Shown: positions 1 to 9,776 of the stretch, piece by piece | How the letters are laid out: each line of letters starts with the position of its first letter | How positions within the stretch are numbered: the stretch's first letter is position 1 | Source of the DNA: Turicibacter bilis | GTDB taxonomy: Bacteria > Bacillota_I > Bacilli_A > MOL361 > Turicibacteraceae | Length of the DNA: 64,000 nucleotides | Assembly: GCF_024499055.1 (NCBI RefSeq) | Contig: NZ_CP071249.1 | Coordinates: forward strand, 992,001-1,056,000 | Direction: 5' to 3' | Notes under the pieces: generated by a model | Told to the model about the DNA's origin: nothing | Seen by the model: only the letters and a program-made list of their open reading frames with translations | Databases searched by the model: none | Program-made: the position numbers and the translations under genes

Positions 1-1546
1 TCGTATCATTAATAAAAATCACACTACTAATCAAGAAAAATCCACTTAACATTATACGTCTATATTTAAAATCAGCTAATTGAGAAATAGCTAATGTAAC
101 AGTAATATTCGAAATTACAAGTGCAATTGTACGGTCATACACAATACCTGTTAAGATTGAACTAATAAAGGGGGCAACAATAGGATTAAAAAATAGAATT
201 AGTGTCGCCAATGGCATAAAGTATAAAATATGATGATCATCCTTTTTGTTAAATCCACATGCTAATAGAAGGACAATTATCATATTTACTAGTATTTGTC
301 CCATATCAACCAACTTGATTGAAAAGCCGTTATAATAAATTTGAATGAACGCTTGATAAAAATCAACTAAAGTCACTGGTGCATTCATTTTCATAACTAT
401 CATTATCACACTAGCCATAAAAATCCCAATAACTATTAAAAGACTCATAATTTTTAAAAATGAAAACCACCATTTAGCGTCACGTTGATTAAATCTATAA
501 ACTAGACAATACAGAGCTAAAAGAAAGGTGATAGGAATTATACTCAATCCTCCAACAATATCATATAAAACTGAGCCTACATATAGTGCGACTGGAGATG
601 ATAATACCAAGAAGAAATTAAAGTAATCCGCATACCTAAACCATACTAAGTATAAAAATAATAAAAGTAATATCATAACCGATATAAATAAAGCAGTTGA
701 ATGAGTACTCAAATGGGCAGTCATTATTAAGACTGTGACTAACAATAAGCGTCGATTCGGATGCTTTAAATATATCATTATCAATAAAAGTAAATAACTT
801 AAAATAAACAAACGATAATTTGCACCATAATAGCTAAACTCTAAGAAATTGAGATTAAAGACGCTTAAAAAGAACACAATCATAAATGAAAGAATACGAT
901 ATTTCTTATGAAGTTTTGGAGTTAATAGTTCAATCCCATCTAAAACTACACACGGAAAAATCAGAAATGATAACAATGATGGTAACCAAATCATTAACAG
1001 TGTTGAATCCACACTAAATAATTTTGATAACATCGCCATCAACACATAATAACCTTGGTAATTGTACATCCAACTTAAATTTCCCGATTGGCCACTCCAA
1101 GGATCAATAACATTTAAAAAATCACTTTCTACATTCGTTCCAATCAAAGGAAGATAGAAGTTGAAATCCCAATATGTATCTAGACTTCGAAGTATTGTAT
1201 AAAGAAACGTAAACAATATAAAACAACAAATTATCAACCAATTATGTTTTTTAATAAATGATTGCTTTAAATAATTTATTAAGGCACACCACTCTCTGAT
1301 AATTAATACTACTAATGCTAATATAATGATCGAGGTTAAAATAGCCAATATCGTAGTTGAAAAATGTAGTAACATAAACGGCCATGCTATCAATTGATAA
1401 ATACCTAAGATGACAAAAAAACCAAGCGAAAGAGGATGAATTTTGTCAAATGCTACAATCGATACACTTTTATTAACCTTTAACCCTACCGCTATAGATG
1501 CCAATAATAAAAATATAAATAAAAAAACTATTACTATCAAAAACAT
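1..1546 (-). CDS. Polytopic membrane protein, polysaccharide polymerase-like (partial)
   Basis: An open frame runs from an ATG at 1546 to the window edge without a stop, so about 515 residues are visible and the C-terminus is missing. The translation is almost entirely hydrophobic, with many predicted membrane segments and a loop near residue 125 containing TYWDFNFYLPLIG followed by NVIDPWSGQ. It lies last in a same-strand run with a flippase and an Alg13/14-like glycosyltransferase pair, so a role as a Wzy-type polymerase or GT-C-like enzyme in exopolysaccharide synthesis is inferred from fold type and neighbours, not from a recognised motif. It could instead be an uncharacterised membrane family (DUF6077-like). 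The start is about 22 bases after the preceding stop. Confidence 0.75.
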   Translation of the reverse strand, partial: MFLIVIVFLFIFLLLASIAVGLKVNKSVSIVAFDKIHPLSLGFFVILGIYQLIAWPFMLLHFSTTILAILTSIIILALVVLIIREWCALINYLKQSFIKKHNWLIICCFILFTFLYTILRSLDTYWDFNFYLPLIGTNVESDFLNVIDPWSGQSGNLSWMYNYQGYYVLMAMLSKLFSVDSTLLMIWLPSLLSFLIFPCVVLDGIELLTPKLHKKYRILSFMIVFFLSVFNLNFLEFSYYGANYRLFILSYLLLLIMIYLKHPNRRLLLVTVLIMTAHLSTHSTALFISVMILLLLFLYLVWFRYADYFNFFLVLSSPVALYVGSVLYDIVGGLSIIPITFLLALYCLVYRFNQRDAKWWFSFLKIMSLLIVIGIFMASVIMIVMKMNAPVTLVDFYQAFIQIYYNGFSIKLVDMGQILVNMIIVLLLACGFNKKDDHHILYFMPLATLILFFNPIVAPFISSILTGIVYDRTIALVISNITVTLAISQLADFKYRRIMLSGFFLISSVIFINDT

Positions 1547-1568
1547 ACCCCATTTCTTTGTTATATTA

Positions 1569-2039
1569 TTAATCCAAATAAGCTTCGATGGTTTTATCCA
1601 CCAATTCTACTAAATTTCCTTTTAAATGATAGGGTTTCGTTTTAAAGTTTTTTAATCTTCTAAAAACTTCTTTCATATTATCTCCATCGTGGTACACCAG
1701 TAAATAACCTAAATCTTCCAGCTTCTTTGCTAATTCAATTTGGTGATCATTAACATGCTCTCCATACTTAGATAACCTTGGCACTGCAATCGTCTTTTTT
1801 TGCTTTTTTAAGGATTGAATCATTGATCCAGCACCCGCATGCGTTACTATATAATCTGCTTGATCGTAAAACCTATCCATTTCATTATTAGAAATAAAGC
1901 CCAGCACTTTAACCTTGTCACTTGAATAATGATTATGTCCGCCTTGAACAATTATTTCTTGTTCATCAGCTAATTTTTCAACTGCACGGATCATACGTGA
2001 AAAATCTTGTTTTTGTGTTCCACATAATACTAAAATCAA
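1569..2039 (-). CDS. Alg13/PssE-like glycosyltransferase catalytic subunit
   Basis: A protein of 156 residues matching the C-terminal half of family 28 glycosyltransferases (EpsF/PssE/Cps14G/Alg13 type). The strand MILVLCGTQ, the segment VKVLGFISNNEMDRFY and the acceptor-domain motif IVTHAGAGSMIQSL followed by KKTIAVPR are visible. In this family the protein binds the nucleotide sugar and works with a separate Alg14-like membrane anchor. I place the start at TTG 2039, because GGAGG (2053-2049) is then about 9 bases upstream; the longer TTG at 2048 touches the Shine-Dalgarno. With this start the first codon overlaps the stop of the Alg14-like gene as TTGA, which implies translational coupling. 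Confidence 0.85.
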   Translation of the reverse strand: MILVLCGTQKQDFSRMIRAVEKLADEQEIIVQGGHNHYSSDKVKVLGFISNNEMDRFYDQADYIVTHAGAGSMIQSLKKQKKTIAVPRLSKYGEHVNDHQIELAKKLEDLGYLLVYHDGDNMKEVFRRLKNFKTKPYHLKGNLVELVDKTIEAYLD

Positions 2040-2500
2040 AAAATACAACCTCCAAACTTCGCATTAGGATAAACCTCTAATAACTCTTCCCATTGAACAT
2101 AAAAATCTGTAGCAATACGATACATAATCTTTCCGGTCATAGAAGGAGTCTTAATATTGGCAATTGTTTCAATATAAATGACTTTTCGACCAAACAAACG
2201 TCCAAATATACACATAGGAATGGTTGAATGGACCCCCGTTGAAATAATCACTTTCGGAAAATATTTAATAAAATAATAAAATGAAACACACCACACATAA
2301 AAGTATTCAAAAAAATAAATCCAACCATCATTTTTTGAACTATATATCACATATTCAGTCGGTAATGTCGTTTCAAGAGATAATTTTGTTTTCTCGGTTA
2401 CGACGACTCCATTATACTTTACAATCAGTGATCTCAACTGCATTAATTCAGTATAATGTCCTCCAGCACTCGAACAAAACATAATCTTACCTTTTTTCAT
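2036..2500 (-). CDS. Alg14/PssD-like glycosyltransferase membrane subunit
   Basis: A 154-residue protein of the PssD/Cps14F/Alg14 family. The N-terminal motif KIMFCSSAGGHYTELMQL is the typical glycine-rich start of the family, followed by a hydrophobic stretch (FYYFIKYFPKVIISTGVHS) and the conserved VIYIETIANI strand. It anchors the Alg13-like partner encoded immediately downstream (4-base overlap) so that together they transfer a sugar to a lipid-linked intermediate at the inner face of the membrane. I chose ATG 2500, 10 codons inside the longest frame, because it starts the conserved domain directly and has a GAAAGAG-like upstream site. Confidence 0.85.
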   Translation of the reverse strand: MKKGKIMFCSSAGGHYTELMQLRSLIVKYNGVVVTEKTKLSLETTLPTEYVIYSSKNDGWIYFFEYFYVWCVSFYYFIKYFPKVIISTGVHSTIPMCIFGRLFGRKVIYIETIANIKTPSMTGKIMYRIATDFYVQWEELLEVYPNAKFGGCIF

Positions 2501-2542
2501 TACAATCACTCTTTCAACTAAAATCAACAATTTATTTATCTT

Positions 2543-4075
2543 TTATCCTTTTAACTTTTGATATAATCCACTTCCTATTTTTATCAAAATACTTTTAAAA
2601 TAATCAAATTCATTATTTTTCCAGAAAATGATTAAATACAGGATATTAATCACAAGAATATTAATCATCACATTGATACTAAAAGCACCAATCGTATACG
2701 TATATTTAAAGGGCGCTGTTAACCAAGATGAAAGGATTAATGGAATTATTGCAATTAGAACATATTTAAAATAGGTTTTAAAATACTCTAAAACTGATCG
2801 CTTAAATAAATGGCGATAAACAACAAGTGGCTTTATCCAAAAAACAACGGTTAAGTTACTAATCATTGTTCCTAAGAATACCCCTGGTAAACCAATCCAT
2901 TGTACTAAGATAATCGATGCAACTAAGTTTATAATAGACTCTGCTAATGGAGCATAGCGATCCTCATGATAAACCCCTGCTCCCTCTTTAAAACTTTCAA
3001 CTGATGAGCGCATAAGTGAAAAATAACAGTTTAATAAAATTACAACGAATGTCAATGAATCTATCAGTTGATCAACACCTAACCATAAAACAATAAATTG
3101 GTTCAATGTATTAAATAATGAAATAATAATAAATGAAACCATCCAGAAATTTAAAAAGAAGAGACGTTTGTGAACCAGATAAATACTTTGCTCATCTTCC
3201 TCAGCAATCAAATTTCCAATACTAGCAATAATCCCACTCATTCCTTTCCAAGTAAGTGTTTCCACTGCTGCAATTACCATTCGATAACTTTTAAATTTAC
3301 CCACAGAAATTAAGTTAACAAAATTCGCAATAACTATACTATCTGTACTATTAATAACTAATGAACCAATCTTATGCATAAACATTGCTTTGATGTTCTT
3401 AATAAGATTCTGCTCTTCCGATTTTTCGATTTTTCCTTTGGTTTGTGATAACCATTCATACTTCTTATCAATATATCGATTAATTAAGATATAGTAAATT
3501 AAGTTAATAAAAATCTCTAATAGTAAATATAAATAATAGTTTTGATATTTGATTAAGACGATGATTTGAAATGAAGAAATCGCTAACTTGGATAAAGCTG
3601 TCGATAACGTTAATTTATATCCTTGTTGCGCAACTTGTAAAATACAAGTCTTATACGTAAAGAAATAACTAATCACTGTATTAACCAGATATAAAATAAA
3701 ATAAAACCCTAAATAAGGAACTTTAATATCTACTTTGATAAATTTTGAAATAAATGGGGCTAATACTAATCCAACGACTAAAATAATCAATCCAACTCGT
3801 CTATAAAACTTTTGATAATAATCTAAATACCCTTTGATCTTTATCCGATCATCTACAGCGAAAGGTTTATATAGTGAAAAGACAATAGCAGTTCCTATAC
3901 CTAACTCGAAGATGGACATCATACCAATGATGTCGGAAAATAATGAATTCACACTTAATAACTCATCACCTAATTGATTTAAGAAAACTTTTCTAACAAT
4001 GAACAACGGAACCATTGAAATAAAATAAATCAATATATTTGATATAGAATTAATCATCGATTTCTTTAATCTCAT
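2543..4075 (-). CDS. Wzx-like polysaccharide flippase (MATE/MOP family)
   Basis: A membrane protein of about 510 residues with some 12-14 hydrophobic segments, of the oligosaccharidyl-lipid flippase (polysaccharide biosynthesis protein) type. The opening LKKSMINSISNILIYFISM and the internal GKFKSYRMVIAAVETLTWKGMSGIIASIGN fit this family, which moves lipid-linked repeat units across the membrane. ATG 4075 is preferred because GGAGATATAAGT lies directly upstream; an upstream in-frame ATG at 4102 has no such site. It is first in the run flippase, Alg14-like, Alg13-like, polymerase-like, and a good sigma-A promoter lies upstream. Confidence 0.85.
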   Translation of the reverse strand: MRLKKSMINSISNILIYFISMVPLFIVRKVFLNQLGDELLSVNSLFSDIIGMMSIFELGIGTAIVFSLYKPFAVDDRIKIKGYLDYYQKFYRRVGLIILVVGLVLAPFISKFIKVDIKVPYLGFYFILYLVNTVISYFFTYKTCILQVAQQGYKLTLSTALSKLAISSFQIIVLIKYQNYYLYLLLEIFINLIYYILINRYIDKKYEWLSQTKGKIEKSEEQNLIKNIKAMFMHKIGSLVINSTDSIVIANFVNLISVGKFKSYRMVIAAVETLTWKGMSGIIASIGNLIAEEDEQSIYLVHKRLFFLNFWMVSFIIISLFNTLNQFIVLWLGVDQLIDSLTFVVILLNCYFSLMRSSVESFKEGAGVYHEDRYAPLAESIINLVASIILVQWIGLPGVFLGTMISNLTVVFWIKPLVVYRHLFKRSVLEYFKTYFKYVLIAIIPLILSSWLTAPFKYTYTIGAFSINVMINILVINILYLIIFWKNNEFDYFKSILIKIGSGLYQKLKG

Positions 4076-4117
4076 ACTTATATCTCCTATTACACCAGTC
4101 ACATGTTACCTATGTTT

Positions 4118-4147
4118 ATTATATCCGACTTTCTTATCAGAACTCAA
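4118..4147 (-). promoter_or_regulatory. Predicted sigma-A promoter of the polysaccharide genes
   Basis: On the minus strand TTGAGT (4147-4142) and TATAAT (4123-4118) are separated by 18 bases, about 45 bases before the flippase start codon. This makes the flippase the first gene of its own transcript. Confidence 0.6.
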
Positions 4148-4189
4148 TGGATACTCAACATTTTATATACTTCTCCTACAATAAAACAT

Positions 4190-4241
4190 AAAGAAAAAAG
4201 TGTGACGTTTGAGGTTTCAAATTTATCACACTTTTTCTTTT
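4190..4241 (-). terminator. Bidirectional-type terminator hairpin
   Basis: AAAGAAAAAGTGTGA pairs with its inverted copy across a loop of about 20 bases, with T-rich tracts on both sides. It separates the LCP gene from the flippase promoter. Confidence 0.7.
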
Positions 4242-4848
4242 ATTAAAATGCTATGTATTTTATAACCATCTAGTCACTAGGTAACTAATATTCACTATTT
4301 AGTGATTTTATTAATAAGATGTATTTCTTGAAGTCTCATCTAAAATACAATATCCATGCTACTCTGAATTTTTAATAAGATGCAATCTTTTGTAAAAATC
4401 CGAATTTTCAAAAATGGATAATAGGGGAATTAAATGACTTTAGTCCAATTGTTATCTAGTCAATCTATAATTTATCTCAAAATTTTTAGTAACAACTCCA
4501 AGATAATGTTATTCAATTGCCTATTACTCATCTTGATAAATTAAATTTTTATATTAAAACTTTTAAAAAATAATTCTTTATCATTTCAAATTAAAATAAT
4601 ACCTATCTATGAGATATATAATTATTAGCATTTATAATGGATCTTTGTATGCTACAACAATGCATCTTTTAATGTTTATCATTTATGAAAACTGAATACC
4701 ATCATAAGGGAAAAAACAGTTAAATAAAAGAGTTGCGAATAATTCAAAATGATAAATACTCAAATATGCGTTCGAATTCGATACCATATTTCAAGAGGTT
4801 AGAATAAAAAACTTAATATCATAATTGGTACTTAACAAATCTATTCGG
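4242..4848. other. Long gene-free interval
   Basis: About 600 very AT-rich bases between the LCP gene and the terminator. I see no ORF with a ribosome site and no RNA gene. Two short related pieces (TAATAAGATG at about 4313 and 4374) are the only repetition noticed. It may be decayed sequence. Confidence 0.4.
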
Positions 4849-7023
4849 CTACTTCTTTAATGATAGTGTTAACCGTATCCCTCGGCAATATCTATTACTG
4901 TATTGAACTGCCATCTGATCCAAGATCAGATCCATTTCCACCTGTTCCTGAGTTAGATCCGTTTCCACCTGTTCAGTATTTGACCCATCATTTGTTACAC
5001 CGTTTGATTCATTATTTGATTCACTGTTTGACCCGTCATTTGTTACACCGTTTGATTCATTATTTGATTCACTGTTTGACCCATCATTTGTTATACCGTT
5101 TGATCCATTACTCGATTCACTGTTTGACCCATCATTTGTTATACCGTTTGATCCATTACTCGATTCACTGTTTGACCCATCATTTGTTATACCGTTTGAT
5201 CCATTACTCGATTCACTGTTTGACCCATCATTTGTTATACCGTTTGATCCATTACTCGATTCACTGTTTGACCCATCATTTGTTATACCGTTTGATCCAT
5301 TACTTGATGAACTAGGATTATTAATTGTTTTATCATTCGTTAATGATGTATTTTTATCTGTTACAGTGATTTTCACTTCCTCCTCATCATCTGTAGTTAC
5401 ATTATTCTCTGTTGCTCCTCCAGGAAGTGGCTCATTATAATACGTTTGTACCCACTGAGTGCCTTCATATTCTTCAAATCCATTAAATGTGAAGCTATAG
5501 TTAAATTGAGGCGATTCCTTCTCTAAGTTAATTAACATTTGTTCACGTGCATCTGCGATAGCCCCTTTATATGGGAAAGCATAGCTTAACTTAAAGCTAT
5601 AATACGGATTATCCATATAACCATATTGAGCACTTACAACCATGCTCTTAATATGAATATAGTCTAATGGATTTTGACCATTAAATGTTGAGACAAGCCC
5701 TAATAAATATTGAAGGCTTGATGTCATCTGATTGAGTGAGATATTTGTTTCAATATTATTACCTAAAACATCTAATAAATCTAAAAACTCACCAACTGTG
5801 TTCATTTCTGTTAACATTTGATTTACAATTCCCTCAATAACCAATTGTTGATGTTCTGCACGACCTAAATCACCTTTAGCTAACGTCTTACGATGACGAG
5901 AAAGTGCTAACGCTTGTTCTCCATTTAAATGTTGATACCCTTCCTCAACAGTAATTAAATGCTCACCAAACTGACGATTACTATCTTGTTCTTCAATTGT
6001 CACAGGTACATCAACGTAAATTCCACCGATTGTATCAACTAACTCAACAACCCCTTTAAAGTTAATCTTTACATAATAAGGAATATTTAAATCAAACATT
6101 TTCTCAACTGATTCAATGACACACGTTGTTCCACCATTATTTGAATGCGTAATTTTATCTTTTGTATTATTAAAACATGGAATTTCAACATATGAATCAC
6201 GTGGAATAGATGTCATCGTTACTGATAGATTCTGAGGATTCACAGTCGCTATAATTAATGAATCAGCTAATGAAGCAGCTTCTAATCCTTGTTCAGTTGA
6301 ATCAACTCCAATTAGTAAAATGGAGAATGGATCGTCAATTAATGACGTATTAGCCATTCCTGGTTTTAATTCTTCTTGCTGAATAACAGTCTCAATATTA
6401 GCTAATATTTTAGTTTCATTTTTAATATCTTCAAATCCTAATTGTTCTGAAAATAATGAACCATAGTTATCCCCTACAATAATCGCATCAACTTTTCCAT
6501 CATATAAATCATGAATCATAGAAATTGGAGAATCATATTTTTCAACTTCTGCTTCATCTGTTAATTCATTTTCTTCTAAAAATTGGTCAATATTATCAAT
6601 CACTTCTTGCTTAGTTAAATTTAAAGTCCCAATTGTATACCCTTCTAAATCTTTTACTTCAGTGAAAGGACTATCTGCCATTGTAACTAAACTATAACTA
6701 ATAATTGAGTCTTGCATCGTCATGTTATTTAACGAATGATAAACGCGTGTATTAACATATCCAAAATACGTTCCTGTAAAAAGACCAATCAATGCAACTA
6801 TTGTTAAAATGATTGTGCCTACTTTGTTCTCTTCTTTAACAACATATAATCCAAACATTAAAATAGCTAAATATAAGAAGATGAAGATTAACGAAAGATT
6901 CAAACGCAACAAAGAATCAAATCCTGAATATTGATTGATATAAATAATATTCCATATAATTGGAATAATCGGTAAAATCATGATTATTCTGTAAATCCAT
7001 TTTAAACCCTTATTATTAAACAT
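4849..7023 (-). CDS. LCP (LytR-CpsA-Psr) family transferase with solute-binding-like domain and Ser/Asn/Gly repeat tail
   Basis: A protein of 724 residues. Three membrane segments (about 8-29, 41-62, 69-89) are followed by a region (about 100-215) with the look of a periplasmic binding-protein domain, then the LCP domain (about 232-400). The LCP signature residues are present: Asp254 in SLADSLII, Arg275 in SIPRDSYVE, DTIGGI at 330-335 and the arginines of LSRHRK and GDLGRAEHQQ. LCP enzymes attach lipid-linked glycopolymers to peptidoglycan outside the cell, which fits the adjacent polysaccharide genes. Residues after about 575 form seven 16-residue repeats built on GSNGITNDGSNSES. The last 40 residues do not fit the repeats and appear to result from a frameshift. 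ATG 7023 is chosen for its AGGAGGGG site. Confidence 0.9.
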   Translation of the reverse strand: MFNNKGLKWIYRIIMILPIIPIIWNIIYINQYSGFDSLLRLNLSLIFIFLYLAILMFGLYVVKEENKVGTIILTIVALIGLFTGTYFGYVNTRVYHSLNNMTMQDSIISYSLVTMADSPFTEVKDLEGYTIGTLNLTKQEVIDNIDQFLEENELTDEAEVEKYDSPISMIHDLYDGKVDAIIVGDNYGSLFSEQLGFEDIKNETKILANIETVIQQEELKPGMANTSLIDDPFSILLIGVDSTEQGLEAASLADSLIIATVNPQNLSVTMTSIPRDSYVEIPCFNNTKDKITHSNNGGTTCVIESVEKMFDLNIPYYVKINFKGVVELVDTIGGIYVDVPVTIEEQDSNRQFGEHLITVEEGYQHLNGEQALALSRHRKTLAKGDLGRAEHQQLVIEGIVNQMLTEMNTVGEFLDLLDVLGNNIETNISLNQMTSSLQYLLGLVSTFNGQNPLDYIHIKSMVVSAQYGYMDNPYYSFKLSYAFPYKGAIADAREQMLINLEKESPQFNYSFTFNGFEEYEGTQWVQTYYNEPLPGGATENNVTTDDEEEVKITVTDKNTSLTNDKTINNPSSSSNGSNGITNDGSNSESSNGSNGITNDGSNSESSNGSNGITNDGSNSESSNGSNGITNDGSNSESSNGSNGITNDGSNSESNNESNGVTNDGSNSESNNESNGVTNDGSNTEQVETDLTQEQVEMDLILDQMAVQYSNRYCRGIRLTLSLKK
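4981..5306 (-). repeat. 48-bp tandem repeats in the LCP gene
   Basis: Seven head-to-tail copies of a 48-base unit (starts at 4981, 5029, 5077, 5125, 5173, 5221, 5269; the last is partial). Units 3-6 are nearly identical; the two nearest the gene end differ at the same positions (NNESNGV instead of SNGSNGI). Such arrays expand and contract by slippage or recombination. Confidence 0.95.
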
Positions 7024-7036
7024 GGCTTTCCCCTCC

Positions 7037-7723
7037 TTACTCCGATAAAATTGCATTTAGGACTAAATGATCTTCTGATTCAGTTAAAATAAATGTTGCT
7101 TCACTTTGGAATTGTTCTATCTCAACTGAAGAAGATAATTCATATTGCCAACTCGCCTGAACTGAAATACAATCAATCACTTCATCCTCTGTTTTAAGTG
7201 TATCATTTAAATTAACATCTAAAATGGTTACATCATTGACAGTTATTAAAGATGTCGCTTCATAATCATTTAAATAAAAATCTAAATTTTCATAAAATCC
7301 ATCAATAGCCTGTTTTCTAAAAGTAGATCTCATTTCTTCTGCAATAAATTGTACACCACCTACGTCATTGCGTCCGGTCTTATTAGACCATGTATAGAAA
7401 TCTGCTATGAAATTTTTCACAACTAAAGTCGCATATTCTTCTTTAGTTAACTCCGTATATTTATCTTTATATGCATGTTGCGCAGTCACTAACTCTTCAA
7501 AAACTTCTTTTTGATAAGCTGTCGCTACATCTGATAACTGATACTCATCTGGAACTTTTTCAACAATTGGTGGAGTTGGTTTTATTACATTATCACTACT
7601 TTTCCCACCATCAGTAATCCCCTTAACTTGATAAAGAAGAACACCTACCAGCAGTAAGGTTGTAATCAAAAATATACTACCAAAAACCGCTAATGGTTGC
7701 CTCATGATCTTTTTCATATTCAT
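7037..7723 (-). CDS. Single-pass membrane protein of unknown function, LCP partner
   Basis: About 228 residues. A short basic N-terminus (MNMKKIMRQ) is followed by one membrane segment (LAVFGSIFLITTLLLVGVLLYQV), a Ser/Pro/Asp-rich linker and an extracellular domain of about 175 residues. I do not recognise the domain; the helix-rich first half and beta-rich end (SVQASWQYEL, SEATFILTESEDHLVLNAIL) could be an NTF2-like fold. The gene ends 13 bases before the LCP start, so the two are probably co-transcribed and may act together in cell-envelope polymer attachment (inference). The ATG at 7723 is preferred over a longer frame to 7744. Confidence 0.75.
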   Translation of the reverse strand: MNMKKIMRQPLAVFGSIFLITTLLLVGVLLYQVKGITDGGKSSDNVIKPTPPIVEKVPDEYQLSDVATAYQKEVFEELVTAQHAYKDKYTELTKEEYATLVVKNFIADFYTWSNKTGRNDVGGVQFIAEEMRSTFRKQAIDGFYENLDFYLNDYEATSLITVNDVTILDVNLNDTLKTEDEVIDCISVQASWQYELSSSVEIEQFQSEATFILTESEDHLVLNAILSE

Positions 7724-7964
7724 GTCTACACCGTCCCTTTCCACTCTGTACTATAATCACACGATTCGTTATCATAACCGCTTCTGAAAATAGTATCAGT
7801 ACATTTGACTATACTTTCTTTATCCTGCCCCTAATAGTTAAATAACTCTAGACTATTTATGAAGAAAAAACATATAGTACCATTTTACATGATTTAGCCA
7901 TAATTGAAAACAGTTGGATATTTTTTTACACAAAAAAATACAAATTCATACACTTATTTACACT

Positions 7965-7992
7965 AAAAAGACCTAGTCTCATTGACTAGGTC
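7965..7992 (-). terminator. Rho-independent terminator after aspS
   Basis: GACCTAGTC and GACTAGGTC form a 9-bp stem with a 5-base loop, followed on the minus strand by TTTTTAG, 11 bases past the aspS stop. Confidence 0.9.
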
Positions 7993-8003
7993 TAGCAATT
8001 TCA

Positions 8004-9761
8004 TTATTTTCTTAGTTGAATATGTAATTCTTCTAATTGTGCGTCTGTTACTGTTCCAGGAGCTTCAGTCATCGGGCATGATGCTGATGCATTTTTAGGG
8101 AAAGCAATAACATCGCGTAAGCTTTGAGATCCTGTTAAGATCATGGCGATACGGTCTAATCCTAACGCTAATCCACCGTGTGGAGGTGTTCCATATTTAA
8201 ATGCGTTCATTAAGAATCCGAATTGTTCTTCAGCTTCTTCTTTTGTAAATCCTAATGTTTCAAACATACGAGATTGTACATCTGGACGATAAATACGTAA
8301 TGATCCTCCACCTAATTCGTATCCATTTAAGACAATATCATAAGCCTGTGCTTTTGCATTGTGAGAATCTGTATCAAATGTGTCTAATGTATCTAAGCTT
8401 GGCATTGTGAATGGATGGTGAGCAGCAAAGAATCGTCCAGCCTCTTCATCATATTCGAATAGTGGCCAATCAATCACCCATAAGAAATTGAATTTAGATT
8501 CATCGATTAATCCTAATTCTTTTCCTAAATGTAAACGTAATGCTCCTAAGCTATCTGCAACGACTGATTTTTTATCAGCAACAAATAATAATAAGTCTCC
8601 CACTTCAGCATTTGTTGCTTCTTTAATATTTGCAACTTCTTCTTCATTGAAGAATTTAGCAATTGGACCGTTGAATCCTTCTTCCACTACTTTAATCCAT
8701 GCTAAACCTTTAGCTTTATATTTTTTAACAAAGTCTGTTAATTTATCAATGTCTTTACGAGAAAAACGTTCTGCTGCTCCTTTAACACATAATGCTTTAA
8801 CTTCATTTCCAGCTTCAACTGCCTGTGCAAATACTGAGAAGCCACAATTAGCAACAACGTCATTTAAAGCAATTAATTCCATTTCAAAACGTGTATCTGG
8901 CTTATCTGAACCAAAGCGTCCCATCGCCTCTTCATAGCTTAAACGTGGGAACGGACGAGCAACATCTAATCCTTTAACGTCTTTCATCATTTTAACTAGC
9001 ATCTCTTCAATCATATTCATGATTTCTTCTTGAGTTAAGAATGATGTCTCAATGTCAATTTGAGTGAATTCAGGCTGACGATCCGCACGTAAATCTTCAT
9101 CACGGAAGCAACGAGCGATTTGATAATAGCGTTCAAATCCCGAAACCATTAATAACTGTTTGAAGATTTGTGGTGATTGAGGTAAAGCATAGAAATGACC
9201 TTCATGGACACGACTTGGAACTAAATAGTCGCGTGCTCCTTCTGGTGTTGATTTATTTAAATACGGCGTTTCTACTTCAATAAAATCATTTCCATCTAAA
9301 TAGCTACGAATTGATTTTAAGATGTTGTGACGTAAAATGAAGTTCTTTTGCATCACAGGACGACGTAAATCTAAATAACGATATTTTAAACGTGTATCTT
9401 CTAACGCATCAGTTTCATCAGCAATAATTAAAGGTGTCATTTCTGCTTCAGAGATAATTGTTAGTTCATCTAAGATAATTTCAATATCTCCTGTTGACAT
9501 ATTAGGGTTTTTACTTTGACGCTCAGCCACTGTTCCTTTAACAGCGATTACATACTCATTACGTACTTTGTTTGCCGCTTCTAAAACTTCATGACTTACG
9601 TTTTCTGGATTAGCTACTAACTGAGTAATTCCATAACGGTCGCGTAAATCAATGAAAACTAATCCACCTAAGTTACGAGTTTTAGCAACCCAACCTTTTA
9701 ATTCAACAACTTGACCTACATGTTCAAGTCTTAATTCTCCATTATTATGTGTACGATTCAT
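8004..9761 (-). CDS. aspS: Aspartate--tRNA ligase
   Basis: A 585-residue class II synthetase of the long bacterial type. The N-terminal OB-fold anticodon-binding domain ([20 protein letters not shown]) is followed by motif 2 ([16 protein letters not shown]), the GAD insertion domain in the middle, and motif 3 near the end ([12 protein letters not shown]). It charges tRNA-Asp in the cytoplasm. ATG 9761 is used because GAGGTGA ends 5-6 bases upstream; the GTG nine bases earlier overlaps that site. It lies 15 bases after hisS and shares its T-box leader. The usual bacterial length supports an intact gene. Confidence 0.97.
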   Translation of the reverse strand: MNRTHNNGELRLEHVGQVVELKGWVAKTRNLGGLVFIDLRDRYGITQLVANPENVSHEVLEAANKVRNEYVIAVKGTVAERQSKNPNMSTGDIEIILDELTIISEAEMTPLIIADETDALEDTRLKYRYLDLRRPVMQKNFILRHNILKSIRSYLDGNDFIEVETPYLNKSTPEGARDYLVPSRVHEGHFYALPQSPQIFKQLLMVSGFERYYQIARCFRDEDLRADRQPEFTQIDIETSFLTQEEIMNMIEEMLVKMMKDVKGLDVARPFPRLSYEEAMGRFGSDKPDTRFEMELIALNDVVANCGFSVFAQAVEAGNEVKALCVKGAAERFSRKDIDKLTDFVKKYKAKGLAWIKVVEEGFNGPIAKFFNEEEVANIKEATNAEVGDLLLFVADKKSVVADSLGALRLHLGKELGLIDESKFNFLWVIDWPLFEYDEEAGRFFAAHHPFTMPSLDTLDTFDTDSHNAKAQAYDIVLNGYELGGGSLRIYRPDVQSRMFETLGFTKEEAEEQFGFLMNAFKYGTPPHGGLALGLDRIAMILTGSQSLRDVIAFPKNASASCPMTEAPGTVTDAQLEELHIQLRK

Positions 9762-9776
9762 ACTACTCACCTCTTC

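Noticed and set aside
4981-5306. Possible CRISPR array
   Set aside because: The 48-bp units are directly head to tail with no variable spacers and encode protein in frame.
4860-5315. 151-residue plus-strand ORF with Leu/His-rich repeats
   Set aside because: It is the antisense reading of the LCP repeat array; its repeats merely mirror the 48-bp unit and it has no RBS.
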